Source: Lachnospiraceae bacterium
GTDB taxonomy: Bacteria > Bacillota > Clostridia > Lachnospirales > Lachnospiraceae
Assembly (NCBI GenBank): GCA_015056795.1
Contig: SVFO01000007.1
Coordinates: 638-64,637 of the forward strand
DNA length: 64,000 bases
Direction: 5' to 3'
The notes under the pieces: model-generated
Told to the model about the DNA's origin: nothing
Databases searched by the model: none
What the model saw: the letters and a program-made list of their open reading frames with translations, nothing else
Program-made: the position numbers and the translations under genes
Shown: piece after piece, positions 50,552 through 59,378 of the stretch
Numbering within the stretch: the stretch's first letter is position 1
Layout of the letters: each line of letters begins with the position of its first letter

Positions 50552-52006
50552 ATGTCATATGACATTGCCGCAGCGAAGCGTGTGCTTAATGAAAGCGTCA
50601 TATGGTATTGCTGTAGAGAAATAGATTGCAGAAAATGTTCATATGACATTGTAATAGGGAGAGAGAGTTTGAGGGGAAGAGCGTATACATATAAAATATC
50701 TATATTTTATAAAATTGTTGTAGCGGCCGTGATGGTTTGTATGGTATTGGCGGGTATAATTGAGCCGCTTTCCGTGCAGGCAGCAACGAGGGTACAAAAG
50801 ACGAAAAGCCCGATTGTTGTTGTGATTGATCCTGGTCATGGCGGGGAGAATGACGGAACGACGGAAAGTGGATTCTTGGAAAAAAATATGACGCTTGTAA
50901 CCGCCAAGAAGATGGCGGAGGAGCTTTCGAAATTTGATGGCATCAAGGTATATCTTACGAGAGAGGATGACAAGGAGCTCAGTTTAAAGGAACGTGCAGT
51001 CATTGCAGACAATTATCATGCAGATTTCTTAATTAGCCTTCATTATAATGCGTCCGAGAGTCATGAATTATTTGGGAGCGAGGTGTGGGTGTCCTTAAAT
51101 CCACAGTATCATAACGCAGGATATCAGCTTGGAACGATGTTCCTTCGGGAATTCCGTGACATAGGCTTAACGCTGCGCGGCATCAAGACGAGAAGGCACA
51201 GCAAAGGAAATGATTATTATGGCATCCTACGCGAATCCGTAAGCCGTGACGTTCCCGCGATTATTGTAGAGCATTGTCACGTGGATCACGAAAAGGATAA
51301 TGTATTTTGTGATTCCCAGGAGGAATTAGAGCAATTCGGTTTGGCGGATGCCAGAGCTGTTGCAAAGTATTTTGGATTAAAAAGCACGAGTCTTGGAATC
51401 GATTATTCTGAAGATGCCAATACCTTACCAGAGGTTACCTCTGGCGTTTTGGTGGATCGTGCCACGCAGGACCTAACGCCGCCTGAATATTGTCATTTAT
51501 CGCTAAAGGAGGCCTTTTATTCCGATAATCGCGTCAGCGTTGAGATCAGCGGAAAGGATTCTGATTCTAATTTGATTTATTTTGCCTATAGCTTTGACGG
51601 CGGTAAAACCTTCTGCGACAGTATTCCTTGGCCGGAAGGTGATATTTTGACAGGTGAGTTTTCCGGTAGCTTTTCTTATGAAATCGAGATTCCCGATGGC
51701 ACGAAGCCAATGCTTTGCGTGCGTGCCACAAATCCTTATGATTTACATACCTCCAGTAATGTTCTTGAATTTGAACAGGTATTCCATAAGCCTGTTGAGG
51801 TAAAGACAACGGAGGAACCTATTTTTGTAGATGCCACGGACAAATTGATCTCCATGCCAAGTGACGAAGCTGAAAAAACTCCCGTAGCAAAGGCTACTAC
51901 GATATTGATGGTTGTCATACCAGTGGTTCTCGTTTTATTCCTCATCTTTTTCCTTGCCTATCTGATCAAGGAAAAGCGAATGAAGAATAAGGAGAGAGAC
52001 CAATAA
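50552..52006 (+). CDS. N-acetylmuramoyl-L-alanine amidase (Amidase_3) with C-terminal TM anchor
   Basis: VVVIDPGHGGENDGTTESGFLEKNMTL, ISLHYNAS, IIVEHCHVDH; C-terminal LMVVIPVVLVLFLIFFLAYLI. Start uncertain (50552 ATG or a TTG near 50669). Confidence 0.85.
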   Translation: MSYDIAAAKRVLNESVIWYCCREIDCRKCSYDIVIGRESLRGRAYTYKISIFYKIVVAAVMVCMVLAGIIEPLSVQAATRVQKTKSPIVVVIDPGHGGENDGTTESGFLEKNMTLVTAKKMAEELSKFDGIKVYLTREDDKELSLKERAVIADNYHADFLISLHYNASESHELFGSEVWVSLNPQYHNAGYQLGTMFLREFRDIGLTLRGIKTRRHSKGNDYYGILRESVSRDVPAIIVEHCHVDHEKDNVFCDSQEELEQFGLADARAVAKYFGLKSTSLGIDYSEDANTLPEVTSGVLVDRATQDLTPPEYCHLSLKEAFYSDNRVSVEISGKDSDSNLIYFAYSFDGGKTFCDSIPWPEGDILTGEFSGSFSYEIEIPDGTKPMLCVRATNPYDLHTSSNVLEFEQVFHKPVEVKTTEEPIFVDATDKLISMPSDEAEKTPVAKATTILMVVIPVVLVLFLIFFLAYLIKEKRMKNKERDQ

Positions 52007-52881
52007 TAACCTAAGGTCAGTACCGTCAAAAGCATTTTGTGCAGGATATATTCCCGAAAGTAGGTTTTTAGGTCTGTATTTTGGATGGCTCCATAGGTTT
52101 GCGCCATACAAGAAAAGCCTCCAAAGCTTACGGCAACAAGACTTAGAATCGGACATTGTTTCCCTAGCATTTTAAGACCCGTGGTGATTTCAAACAGGAT
52201 TCCACAGTAGATTGCTGCTGATTGCTTTAGGAAAAGACGAGGCAGGAGATTCCAAAGGCAAAAGAAAATTACGTAACCTCCAAGCCAAAGCATGCCATTG
52301 ACCGAACTAACAATGGAATCGGAGAGCGCTTCTGAGAATTCTTGGGAGAAATGCTCTAAATGACAATTGTTTGGTTTTTCCCGACGATAAAGGGTATATC
52401 TCATAAGGATCCCATAAGCAAATGGAATTCCATAGGCTCCTAACAAAATTGGCAAAGGGCTTTGAATCCCTAATAAGGGAATCACATATCCTAAAAGATA
52501 AGCAGGGCCAAGGTTATTGCAAAAGCTTAGTAGCCATCTTGCATCTGTTTTAGTGAGCTTACCTGCCTCATAGAGCTGGGCAACGGTCCTTGCCCCCATC
52601 GGGAAGCCACATAGAAAGCCCATAAAGATGCAATAGCATGCGGAAGGACTGCAATTACAGATATGACCAAGGAAAGGCGCAAACAAACCGGCAAAGCGAT
52701 CGGCAAGTCCCATTCGGATCACGATCCCTGACAGAATCATCATGGGGAGCAATGCCGGAATCATATGATAAAACCATACCTCAAGTCCTGCCATGGCATA
52801 TTCCTGACAGATTCCCGCATGGGAAAGAAGCCCTAAGATGGCGGCAAAAAAGAGACAGGCTAAGAGCATAAATTTACCCAT
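51958..52881 (-). CDS. ylbJ: YlbJ-like sporulation integral membrane protein (nucleoside recognition domain)
   Basis: GLEVWFYHMIPALLPMMILSGIVIRMG, GFLCGFPMGARTVAQLYEAGKLT; near coaD/rsmD as in Bacillus ylbH-ylbI-ylbJ. Confidence 0.85.
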   Translation of the reverse strand: MGKFMLLACLFFAAILGLLSHAGICQEYAMAGLEVWFYHMIPALLPMMILSGIVIRMGLADRFAGLFAPFLGHICNCSPSACYCIFMGFLCGFPMGARTVAQLYEAGKLTKTDARWLLSFCNNLGPAYLLGYVIPLLGIQSPLPILLGAYGIPFAYGILMRYTLYRREKPNNCHLEHFSQEFSEALSDSIVSSVNGMLWLGGYVIFFCLWNLLPRLFLKQSAAIYCGILFEITTGLKMLGKQCPILSLVAVSFGGFSCMAQTYGAIQNTDLKTYFREYILHKMLLTVLTLGYYWSLSLFFIRFSLIR

Positions 52882-52956
52882 CGTACTAATTTTGAAATAC
52901 TATACGCGCGGCATTTCAGTTCCATTCCATAAATACCGTAAAAGAAAGAGTTTTGT

Positions 52957-54354
52957 ATGAGATTAGATAAGTATCTTTCATCCCAGACACAGGAAAGTCG
53001 CAGTCAAGTAAAGGAATTCATTCGGAAAAAGCTTGTCAGCGTCGGCGATCAAATCATTACAAGTCCTGAGTTTCAGGTGGATCCTGAAAAGGATGTTGTT
53101 CGTCTTCAAGGAAATGTCATTGGATATTCTCAATATCAATATTTTCTGTTAAACAAACCCGCAGGAGTCATTAGTGCCACAAAGGATCGATTGTCTGAAA
53201 CGGTGCTTAGCCTTTTGCCAAAGGATCATAAAAAGGATTTGTTCCCCGTAGGCAGATTGGATAAGGATACGGAGGGGCTTTTACTCATTACGAATGATGG
53301 CGCATTGGCTCACTCCCTGCTTTCTCCCAAAAAGCACGTGGCAAAGACTTATTTGGTCAAGCTCAAAAAGCCATTGACCGATGAGGATATTGTTAAATTA
53401 GAACAGGGTGTAGACATTGGAGATGACGATTTGACGCTCCCTGCATATGTAACTAGAATTTATGATCCCAATCTAGAGGGTGACTGGATTCATCTAACGA
53501 TTAGTGAAGGTAGATTTCATCAGGTGAAAAGAATGCTGGAGGCCGTACAAAATGAGGTTCTTTTCCTAAAACGTATTCGATTTGGAGGTCTTTCCTTAGA
53601 TTCTTCCCTTAAGGCTGGTGAATGCCGCGAGCTGACGGAAGAGGAACTACAGCTTCTAAAAAGATCTCACAATGTCGCTGAAGAAAAAAGGAAGCTTTTG
53701 GAGGGGAAAAAGGCTGTGATCTTTGACCTAGATGGTTCCTTAATCGATTCCATGTGGATTTGGGGAAAAATTGACGAAGAGTACTTAGGACGCTTTGACA
53801 TCCACCTAAAAAGTCGTGAAGAGCTTCGAATGAAGATTGAAGGCATGAGCTTTTATGAGACAGCCATCTTTTTCCAAGAGTATTTTCAGCTTCCTGATAC
53901 CATAGAAAAAATGACCTCTGACTGGAACCAGATGGCATGGGATAAGTATGAAAGGGAGGTTCCGCTAAAGTCCGGAATTCCAGATTTCTTGGAAGGCTGT
54001 CGAAGAAACGGAATCAAGTTAGGTATTGCCACCAGCAATTCCAGAGAGCTTGTAGACAATGTATTATCCGTTCATAAGCTTCAGAATAAATTTATATCCA
54101 TTATTACAGGCAGTGAAATCATGAAAGGGAAGCCTGCGCCGGACGTTTATCTTGCCGTTGCGAAAGCACTTGACGTCTCCCCTTCGGAATGTTTGGTGTT
54201 TGAAGATATTGTAAAGGGCATTATGGCAGGAAAGAATGCAGGCATGACCACCTGTGCCGTTGCAGATGAAGATTCCGCGTCAACATGGGAAGATAAGAAG
54301 GCAGTTGCGGATTATGCCGTTTATGATTTTTATGATTTCTTTGGGAGTATTTGA
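52957..54354 (+). CDS. RsuA/RluB-type pseudouridine synthase fused to HAD hydrolase (beta-PGM-like)
   Basis: MRLDKYLSSQTQESRSQVKEFIRKKLVSV S4 domain, FPVGRLDKDTEGLLLITNDG; from ~aa 245 KKAVIFDLDGSLIDSMWIWGKIDEEYL HAD motif I, ATSNSRELVDNVL, GKPAPDVYLAVAKALDVSPSECLVFED. Confidence 0.92.
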   Translation: MRLDKYLSSQTQESRSQVKEFIRKKLVSVGDQIITSPEFQVDPEKDVVRLQGNVIGYSQYQYFLLNKPAGVISATKDRLSETVLSLLPKDHKKDLFPVGRLDKDTEGLLLITNDGALAHSLLSPKKHVAKTYLVKLKKPLTDEDIVKLEQGVDIGDDDLTLPAYVTRIYDPNLEGDWIHLTISEGRFHQVKRMLEAVQNEVLFLKRIRFGGLSLDSSLKAGECRELTEEELQLLKRSHNVAEEKRKLLEGKKAVIFDLDGSLIDSMWIWGKIDEEYLGRFDIHLKSREELRMKIEGMSFYETAIFFQEYFQLPDTIEKMTSDWNQMAWDKYEREVPLKSGIPDFLEGCRRNGIKLGIATSNSRELVDNVLSVHKLQNKFISIITGSEIMKGKPAPDVYLAVAKALDVSPSECLVFEDIVKGIMAGKNAGMTTCAVADEDSASTWEDKKAVADYAVYDFYDFFGSI

Positions 54355-54356
54355 GT

Positions 54357-55136
54357 ATGAAAAAAATTGCATTGATTACGGGTGCATCCTCTGGTATGGG
54401 CAGGGAATTTGCCCTGCAGATGGATTATCATTTTAAGAATATTGATGAATTTTGGCTTGTTGCCAGAAGAGAAGAAGAGTTAAAGGCTTTAGCAGATTGC
54501 CTGCAGCATCCCTGCCGCATCTTCTCCATGGACATCACGAAGATCGGCCAATTGGAGCGTTTGGAATTTGCCCTGCGATTAGAGAAAGCCAAACTTTGTA
54601 TTTTAATTCAATGCGCAGGCTATGGCATTATGGGGGATTTCGAGCATGCGGATCGTAAGGAAACCCTTGGCATGGTACGACTGAACTGCGAAGCATTGAC
54701 GGAGCTGACACATCGCCTGCTTCCCTACATGACACGAAACGCTCGCATTATTTTTCTTGCATCCTCTGCCGCCTTTTTACCGCAAGCTGATTTTGCAGTT
54801 TATGCTGCGAGCAAATCCTTTGTATTAAGCTTTGGCAGGGCGCTTGGCGCTGAATTAAAGGATCAAGGAATCTATGTTACCTCCGTATGTCCAGGGCCCG
54901 TCGACACACCGTTTTTTGACAGGGCGGAGAAGAACGGAAGCACGCTCGCGATCAAGAAATATGTGATGGCAGCACCTGAGGAAGTTGTTGCGAAGGCTTT
55001 GCGAGATTCCTATTACAAAAAGCCTGTTTCCATCTATGGCGGAGCCATGCAGGCATTTTGTGTCATGACGAAGCTGATGCCCCACGGTGCCATCCTTTCT
55101 CTTGCAAATATTTTGAAAAATGCCGAAAGAAAATGA
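54357..55136 (+). CDS. Short-chain dehydrogenase/reductase
   Basis: KKIALITGASSGMGREFALQM, YAASKSFVLSFGRALG. Confidence 0.9.
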   Translation: MKKIALITGASSGMGREFALQMDYHFKNIDEFWLVARREEELKALADCLQHPCRIFSMDITKIGQLERLEFALRLEKAKLCILIQCAGYGIMGDFEHADRKETLGMVRLNCEALTELTHRLLPYMTRNARIIFLASSAAFLPQADFAVYAASKSFVLSFGRALGAELKDQGIYVTSVCPGPVDTPFFDRAEKNGSTLAIKKYVMAAPEEVVAKALRDSYYKKPVSIYGGAMQAFCVMTKLMPHGAILSLANILKNAERK

Positions 55137-55210
55137 GTTGTTGTTTTTCTTATTCGCAATATTTCTCACTTTAACGTGATAATCATTCATTCTCATGGAG
55201 AGACTTTGAT

Positions 55211-55795
55211 ATGAGCTTGGTTCGTATTTTTTCCGGTGATGGCTGGAAGGGAACAAAAAATTACTTAAAAACACAGAGAAGTTACGAAATCATTCGGACG
55301 ATTCTATTTTTTTCCATTTCGGGGGCATTGTTTGCCGCTGGATGGATCAGCACGGGAAGTCGCCTAAATTTACTGACCATCGTTGCCGTGTTGGGAATCC
55401 TGCCCGCAAGCAAGGCGCTCGTCAGCGTTATCATGTTTTGTCGTTATCAAAGCCTATCAGAGGACAGAGCAAAGCAAATTGAAGCGCACGTCCAGGGGCT
55501 GACTTGCCTTTACGACATGGTTTTTACTGGAAGGGACAAGAATTTCCCCGTAGGGCATATGACAATCAAGGGCAACACGGTATGCGGCTACACGGAAGCC
55601 TCAAAGTTTGATGAACAGGCTTTTTATCAGCATTTGGATCAGCTTCTCAAGGTTGATTCCTTTAAAAACGTCAATGTAAAGATCTTTACAGATCTCAAAA
55701 AATATACGGACCGTCTAGTACAGATGCAGGAGCTTTCCTGTGATGAGACCAATACGAAAGGAATTGCGGACACGCTGAAAAGCGTCAGTCTGTAG
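55211..55795 (+). CDS. Hypothetical membrane protein
   Basis: 194 aa, two N-terminal TM-like segments; 5 nt before next gene. Confidence 0.7.
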   Translation: MSLVRIFSGDGWKGTKNYLKTQRSYEIIRTILFFSISGALFAAGWISTGSRLNLLTIVAVLGILPASKALVSVIMFCRYQSLSEDRAKQIEAHVQGLTCLYDMVFTGRDKNFPVGHMTIKGNTVCGYTEASKFDEQAFYQHLDQLLKVDSFKNVNVKIFTDLKKYTDRLVQMQELSCDETNTKGIADTLKSVSL

Positions 55796-55800
55796 CTGTC

Positions 55801-56826
55801 ATGCAAGAGTTAAACATAGGTGCAAACGAAGCTGGTCAACGCTTCGATAAATATTTGAAAAAACTCTTTCCAGAAGCTCCCTCTGGGTTACTTTATGGTC
55901 AGCTGCGCAAAAAGAATCTCACCTTAAACGGAAAAAAGGCGGAAGGGAAGGAAATCCTAAAGGAAGGCGACCTTGTACAATGCTTTTTTAGTAAGGATAC
56001 CTTTGATAAATTTCGTGGACTTGCCGCAAAAGAGCACGAGACAAACGCCTACCAAAAGGCCTATCAGAAGCTTCGAGGCATTCAAGTTCTATACGAGGAT
56101 TCCAATTTCCTATTCTTAAATAAGCCTGTTGGCATTTTGACGCAAAAGGCCACACCAGAGGATCTCAGCCTAAATGAATGGATGATCGGTTATCTATTGC
56201 AAAGCGGAGCTTTTACTGAGAAGGAATTGGCAACCTTTTGTCCCTCCGTGGCCAATAGACTGGATCGTAATACAAGCGGCCTTGTACTTTGCGGAAAATC
56301 GCTCGTAGGGCTTCAGGTATTAAGCGAATTAATTCGAGATCGTAAGATACAGAAGTTTTATCATTGTATATGCCACGGGACGATTCAAACTCCTAAGACC
56401 TTGGAGGGGTATTTATCCAAGAATGAGACGACAAATCAAGTAACGATCTCTGCAAGGGCCATGGCAGGCGCAACACCGATCTGCACTAAATATCGCCCCT
56501 TGGCAACCACGATGGATTATACGCTGTTAGAAGTCGAACTGATCACGGGAAAAACGCATCAGATTAGGGCGCATTTAGCATCCGAAGGACATGCGCTTTT
56601 GGGTGATGCAAAATATGGCAATGTAGATCAGGTAAAAGAAGACCAGCGAGAATTTGGATTAAAATCGCAGCTTCTCCATGCGCATCACGTTGTTTTCCCG
56701 AAGGAAGGAGAGCAGACGATGGAGGCCAGGGATTGGCAAAGAGTTTTAGCTCCCCTGATGGGCAAGACTATCTCCGCACCATTGCCATCCAAGTTCCAAC
56801 AAATTCAGGCAACTATTTTTCAATGA
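55801..56826 (+). CDS. RluA family pseudouridine synthase
   Basis: FLFLNKPVGILTQK, ANRLDRNTSGLVLCGKS, GKTHQIRAHLASEGHALLGDAKYG. Confidence 0.93.
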   Translation: MQELNIGANEAGQRFDKYLKKLFPEAPSGLLYGQLRKKNLTLNGKKAEGKEILKEGDLVQCFFSKDTFDKFRGLAAKEHETNAYQKAYQKLRGIQVLYEDSNFLFLNKPVGILTQKATPEDLSLNEWMIGYLLQSGAFTEKELATFCPSVANRLDRNTSGLVLCGKSLVGLQVLSELIRDRKIQKFYHCICHGTIQTPKTLEGYLSKNETTNQVTISARAMAGATPICTKYRPLATTMDYTLLEVELITGKTHQIRAHLASEGHALLGDAKYGNVDQVKEDQREFGLKSQLLHAHHVVFPKEGEQTMEARDWQRVLAPLMGKTISAPLPSKFQQIQATIFQ

Positions 56827-56853
56827 TCCTTACATATTGGGAAGGAGAACGAC

Positions 56854-57396
56854 ATGGCAACATGGAATTCCCGGGGACTTCGCGGTTCCACCCTGGAGGA
56901 AATGATCAACCGCACAAATGAACGATATGACGAGCTTGGCCTTGCCTTAATCCAGAAGGTACCCACACCGATTACACCCGTCAAAATGGACGCGGGCAAG
57001 AACCAGATCACGCTTGCCTATTTTGACCAGAAGAGTACCGTGGACTATATTGGCGCCGTACAAGGAATTCCTGTCTGTTTTGACGCCAAGGAATGTGCCG
57101 TGGATACCTTTAACCTGCAAAACATCCATGCCCATCAGGTAAAATTCATGGAGAAATTTGAAAAGCAGGGGGGTATCGCTTTTTTTCTGATCTTTTATTC
57201 TCATAAGGACATTCTCTATTATCTGCCCTATGAAATGCTGAAATTCTTCTGGGCCAGGGCGGAAAACGGCGGAAGAAAGAGCTTTCGATATGACGAGCTC
57301 AATCCAGCCTATGTTCTTCCGAAGGTCAGCGGACTTCTGGTTCCTTACCTAGAAGGCATGAAAATCGACCTCGAAGACCGTGACGGACTAGATTAA
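56854..57396 (+). CDS. recU: Holliday junction resolvase RecU
   Basis: NSRGLRGSTLEEMINRTNERY, VDYIGAVQGIPVCFDAKE, HQVKFMEKFEKQGGIAFFLIFY. Confidence 0.92.
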   Translation: MATWNSRGLRGSTLEEMINRTNERYDELGLALIQKVPTPITPVKMDAGKNQITLAYFDQKSTVDYIGAVQGIPVCFDAKECAVDTFNLQNIHAHQVKFMEKFEKQGGIAFFLIFYSHKDILYYLPYEMLKFFWARAENGGRKSFRYDELNPAYVLPKVSGLLVPYLEGMKIDLEDRDGLD

Positions 57397-57436
57397 ATAA
57401 GGAATCAGAAAAGATTAATATTTTCAAAAATTATGG

Positions 57437-57487
57437 TTGACAAGGATATTTTAGTGTGGTAGTATGGTAGCACGCTACCACGCTAAA
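57437..57487 (+). promoter_or_regulatory. his operon promoter with overlapping palindromic operator
   Basis: TTGACA (57437-57442), 17-nt spacer, TAGTAT (57460-57465); TTTAGTGTGGTAG (57450-57462) inverted against CTACCACGCTAAA (57475-57487). Confidence 0.75.
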
Positions 57488-57528
57488 GTATTTTTATGTG
57501 TGTAACTTACATTTAGGAGATTTCATCT

Positions 57529-58668
57529 ATGAATCAAAGATTATTACATACGCCAGAAGGCGTGAGAGATATTTACGGAAAAGAATATGCCAGAAAGCTT
57601 AGCATTGAGAAAACGCTTCATTCCCTCATTGCCGGCTATGGATATGAGGATATTCAGACACCAACCTTTGAATATTTTGACGTGTTCTCCAAAGAGATCG
57701 GAACGATTCCCAGTAAGGAGCTATACAAATTCTTCGACAAGGAAGGAAACACCTTAGCGCTTCGTCCTGATTTTACGCCTTCCATGGCCAGATGTGCAGC
57801 AAAGTATTTCATGGAGGAAAAGCATCCCATCCGTTTTGCTTATCAGGGAAACACCTTTATCAACACCTCGAATCTTCAGGGAAAGCTAAAGGAAATCAAG
57901 CAGATGGGTGCGGAGCTGATCAATGATCCCAGCGTTGAAGCGGATGGCGAGATCATCGCATTGATCGTAGAATCCTTGAAGGCAGTTGGACTAAAGGAAT
58001 TTCAGGTTAGCATCGGTATGGTGGAGTATTTTAAGGGCCTGTGTCAGGAGGCTGGTTTGGATGAAGAGACCGAAATGGATCTTCGCGCCTGCATCTCTGG
58101 CAAGAACTTCTTTGCAGCGCAGGAGCTTTTGATGGAGCGCAATGTGTCTGACCCTTATCGCGAGATTTTATTAAAGGTGGCTGATTTGTTCAACAGCATG
58201 ACCTCCTTCGAGGATGCGAAAAAGCTGGTCAACAATGAAAGATCCCTTTCCGCGATTGAGCGTTTGGAAAAGCTGGATGCCGTATTAAAGCTCTATGGCG
58301 TCGCAGATTATGTTTCCTATGATCTTGGCATGCTGAGTAAGTATAATTATTATACTGGTGTCATTTTCAAGGCATATACCTATGGTGTCGGCAATGCCAT
58401 CATCACGGGCGGTCGTTATAACACCTTGCTTTCCCGTTTTGGTAAGGATGCACCTGCCGTTGGGTTTGCCATTGTGATTGACGATCTGATGGAAGCTCTG
58501 TCAAGACAACAGGGTCCGCTTCCCGATACCAAAGAAATCACAACCATGTATTATGATGCTAACACCGAGGGAGACTTCGCTAAGGTTCTGAAGGAAGCCC
58601 AGAAGCTTCGTGCGGAAGGCCATAAGGTTGCCTTGCTTGCGAAAGAGAACGGCGAAGGAAAGGAATAA
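57529..58668 (+). CDS. hisZ: ATP phosphoribosyltransferase regulatory subunit
   Basis: LLHTPEGVRDIYGKEYARK class II aaRS-like fold, directly upstream of short-form hisG. Confidence 0.92.
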   Translation: MNQRLLHTPEGVRDIYGKEYARKLSIEKTLHSLIAGYGYEDIQTPTFEYFDVFSKEIGTIPSKELYKFFDKEGNTLALRPDFTPSMARCAAKYFMEEKHPIRFAYQGNTFINTSNLQGKLKEIKQMGAELINDPSVEADGEIIALIVESLKAVGLKEFQVSIGMVEYFKGLCQEAGLDEETEMDLRACISGKNFFAAQELLMERNVSDPYREILLKVADLFNSMTSFEDAKKLVNNERSLSAIERLEKLDAVLKLYGVADYVSYDLGMLSKYNYYTGVIFKAYTYGVGNAIITGGRYNTLLSRFGKDAPAVGFAIVIDDLMEALSRQQGPLPDTKEITTMYYDANTEGDFAKVLKEAQKLRAEGHKVALLAKENGEGKE

Positions 58669-58674
58669 CGAACG

Positions 58675-59346
58675 ATGGATGCAAAATTTAACGATGAAAG
58701 ATATTTAACCTTTGCCCTAGGCAAGGGAAGACTTGCCAATAAAACCTTGGAAATCCTCGAGAAGATTGGCATTACCTGCGAGGAAATGAAGGATAAGAAT
58801 TCCAGAAAGCTCATTTTTGTCAACGAAGAGCTCAAGATGAAATTTTTTTTGGCCAAGGGACCTGACGTGCCTACCTATGTTGAGCTTGGCAGTGCGGACG
58901 TCGGTGTCGTAGGATATGATACCGTTTTGGAGGAGAATCGTAATGTTTACGAGGTATTAGATCTTGGCTTCGGGAAATGCCGCATGTGTGTCTGCGGTCC
59001 CGAGAGTGCAAAGGAGCTGTTACGACACCATGAGAGAATTCGCGTGGCAAGTAAATATCCCAACATTGCCAAGGATTATTTTTATAACAAAAAGCACCAA
59101 ACCGTTGACATCATCAAATTGAATGGTTCCGTGGAGCTAGGACCCTTGGTTTCCCTGTCCGATGTCATTGTTGACATTGTAGAGACAGGTTCCACACTGA
59201 AGGAAAATGGTTTGCAGGTTTTGGAAGAGGTATGTCCCTTGAGTGCCAGAATGATCGTCAATCCCGTAAGCATGCAGATGGAAAAGGCAAGAATTCGGGA
59301 TTTAGTGCTTCGCATTCGGGAATATCTTGATTCCGAAAAGGCTTGA
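58675..59346 (+). CDS. hisG: ATP phosphoribosyltransferase (short form)
   Basis: YLTFALGKGRLANKTLEILEKIGI, DIVETGSTLKENGL. Confidence 0.95.
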   Translation: MDAKFNDERYLTFALGKGRLANKTLEILEKIGITCEEMKDKNSRKLIFVNEELKMKFFLAKGPDVPTYVELGSADVGVVGYDTVLEENRNVYEVLDLGFGKCRMCVCGPESAKELLRHHERIRVASKYPNIAKDYFYNKKHQTVDIIKLNGSVELGPLVSLSDVIVDIVETGSTLKENGLQVLEEVCPLSARMIVNPVSMQMEKARIRDLVLRIREYLDSEKA

Positions 59347-59378
59347 AAAGATTAGCATGAAAATGAGAGGTGAATCCT

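Noticed and set aside
31356-57396. ruvA, ruvB, recG and recU in one window as a recombination island
   Set aside because: They are in separate housekeeping neighbourhoods more than 8 kb apart; ordinary chromosomal distribution.
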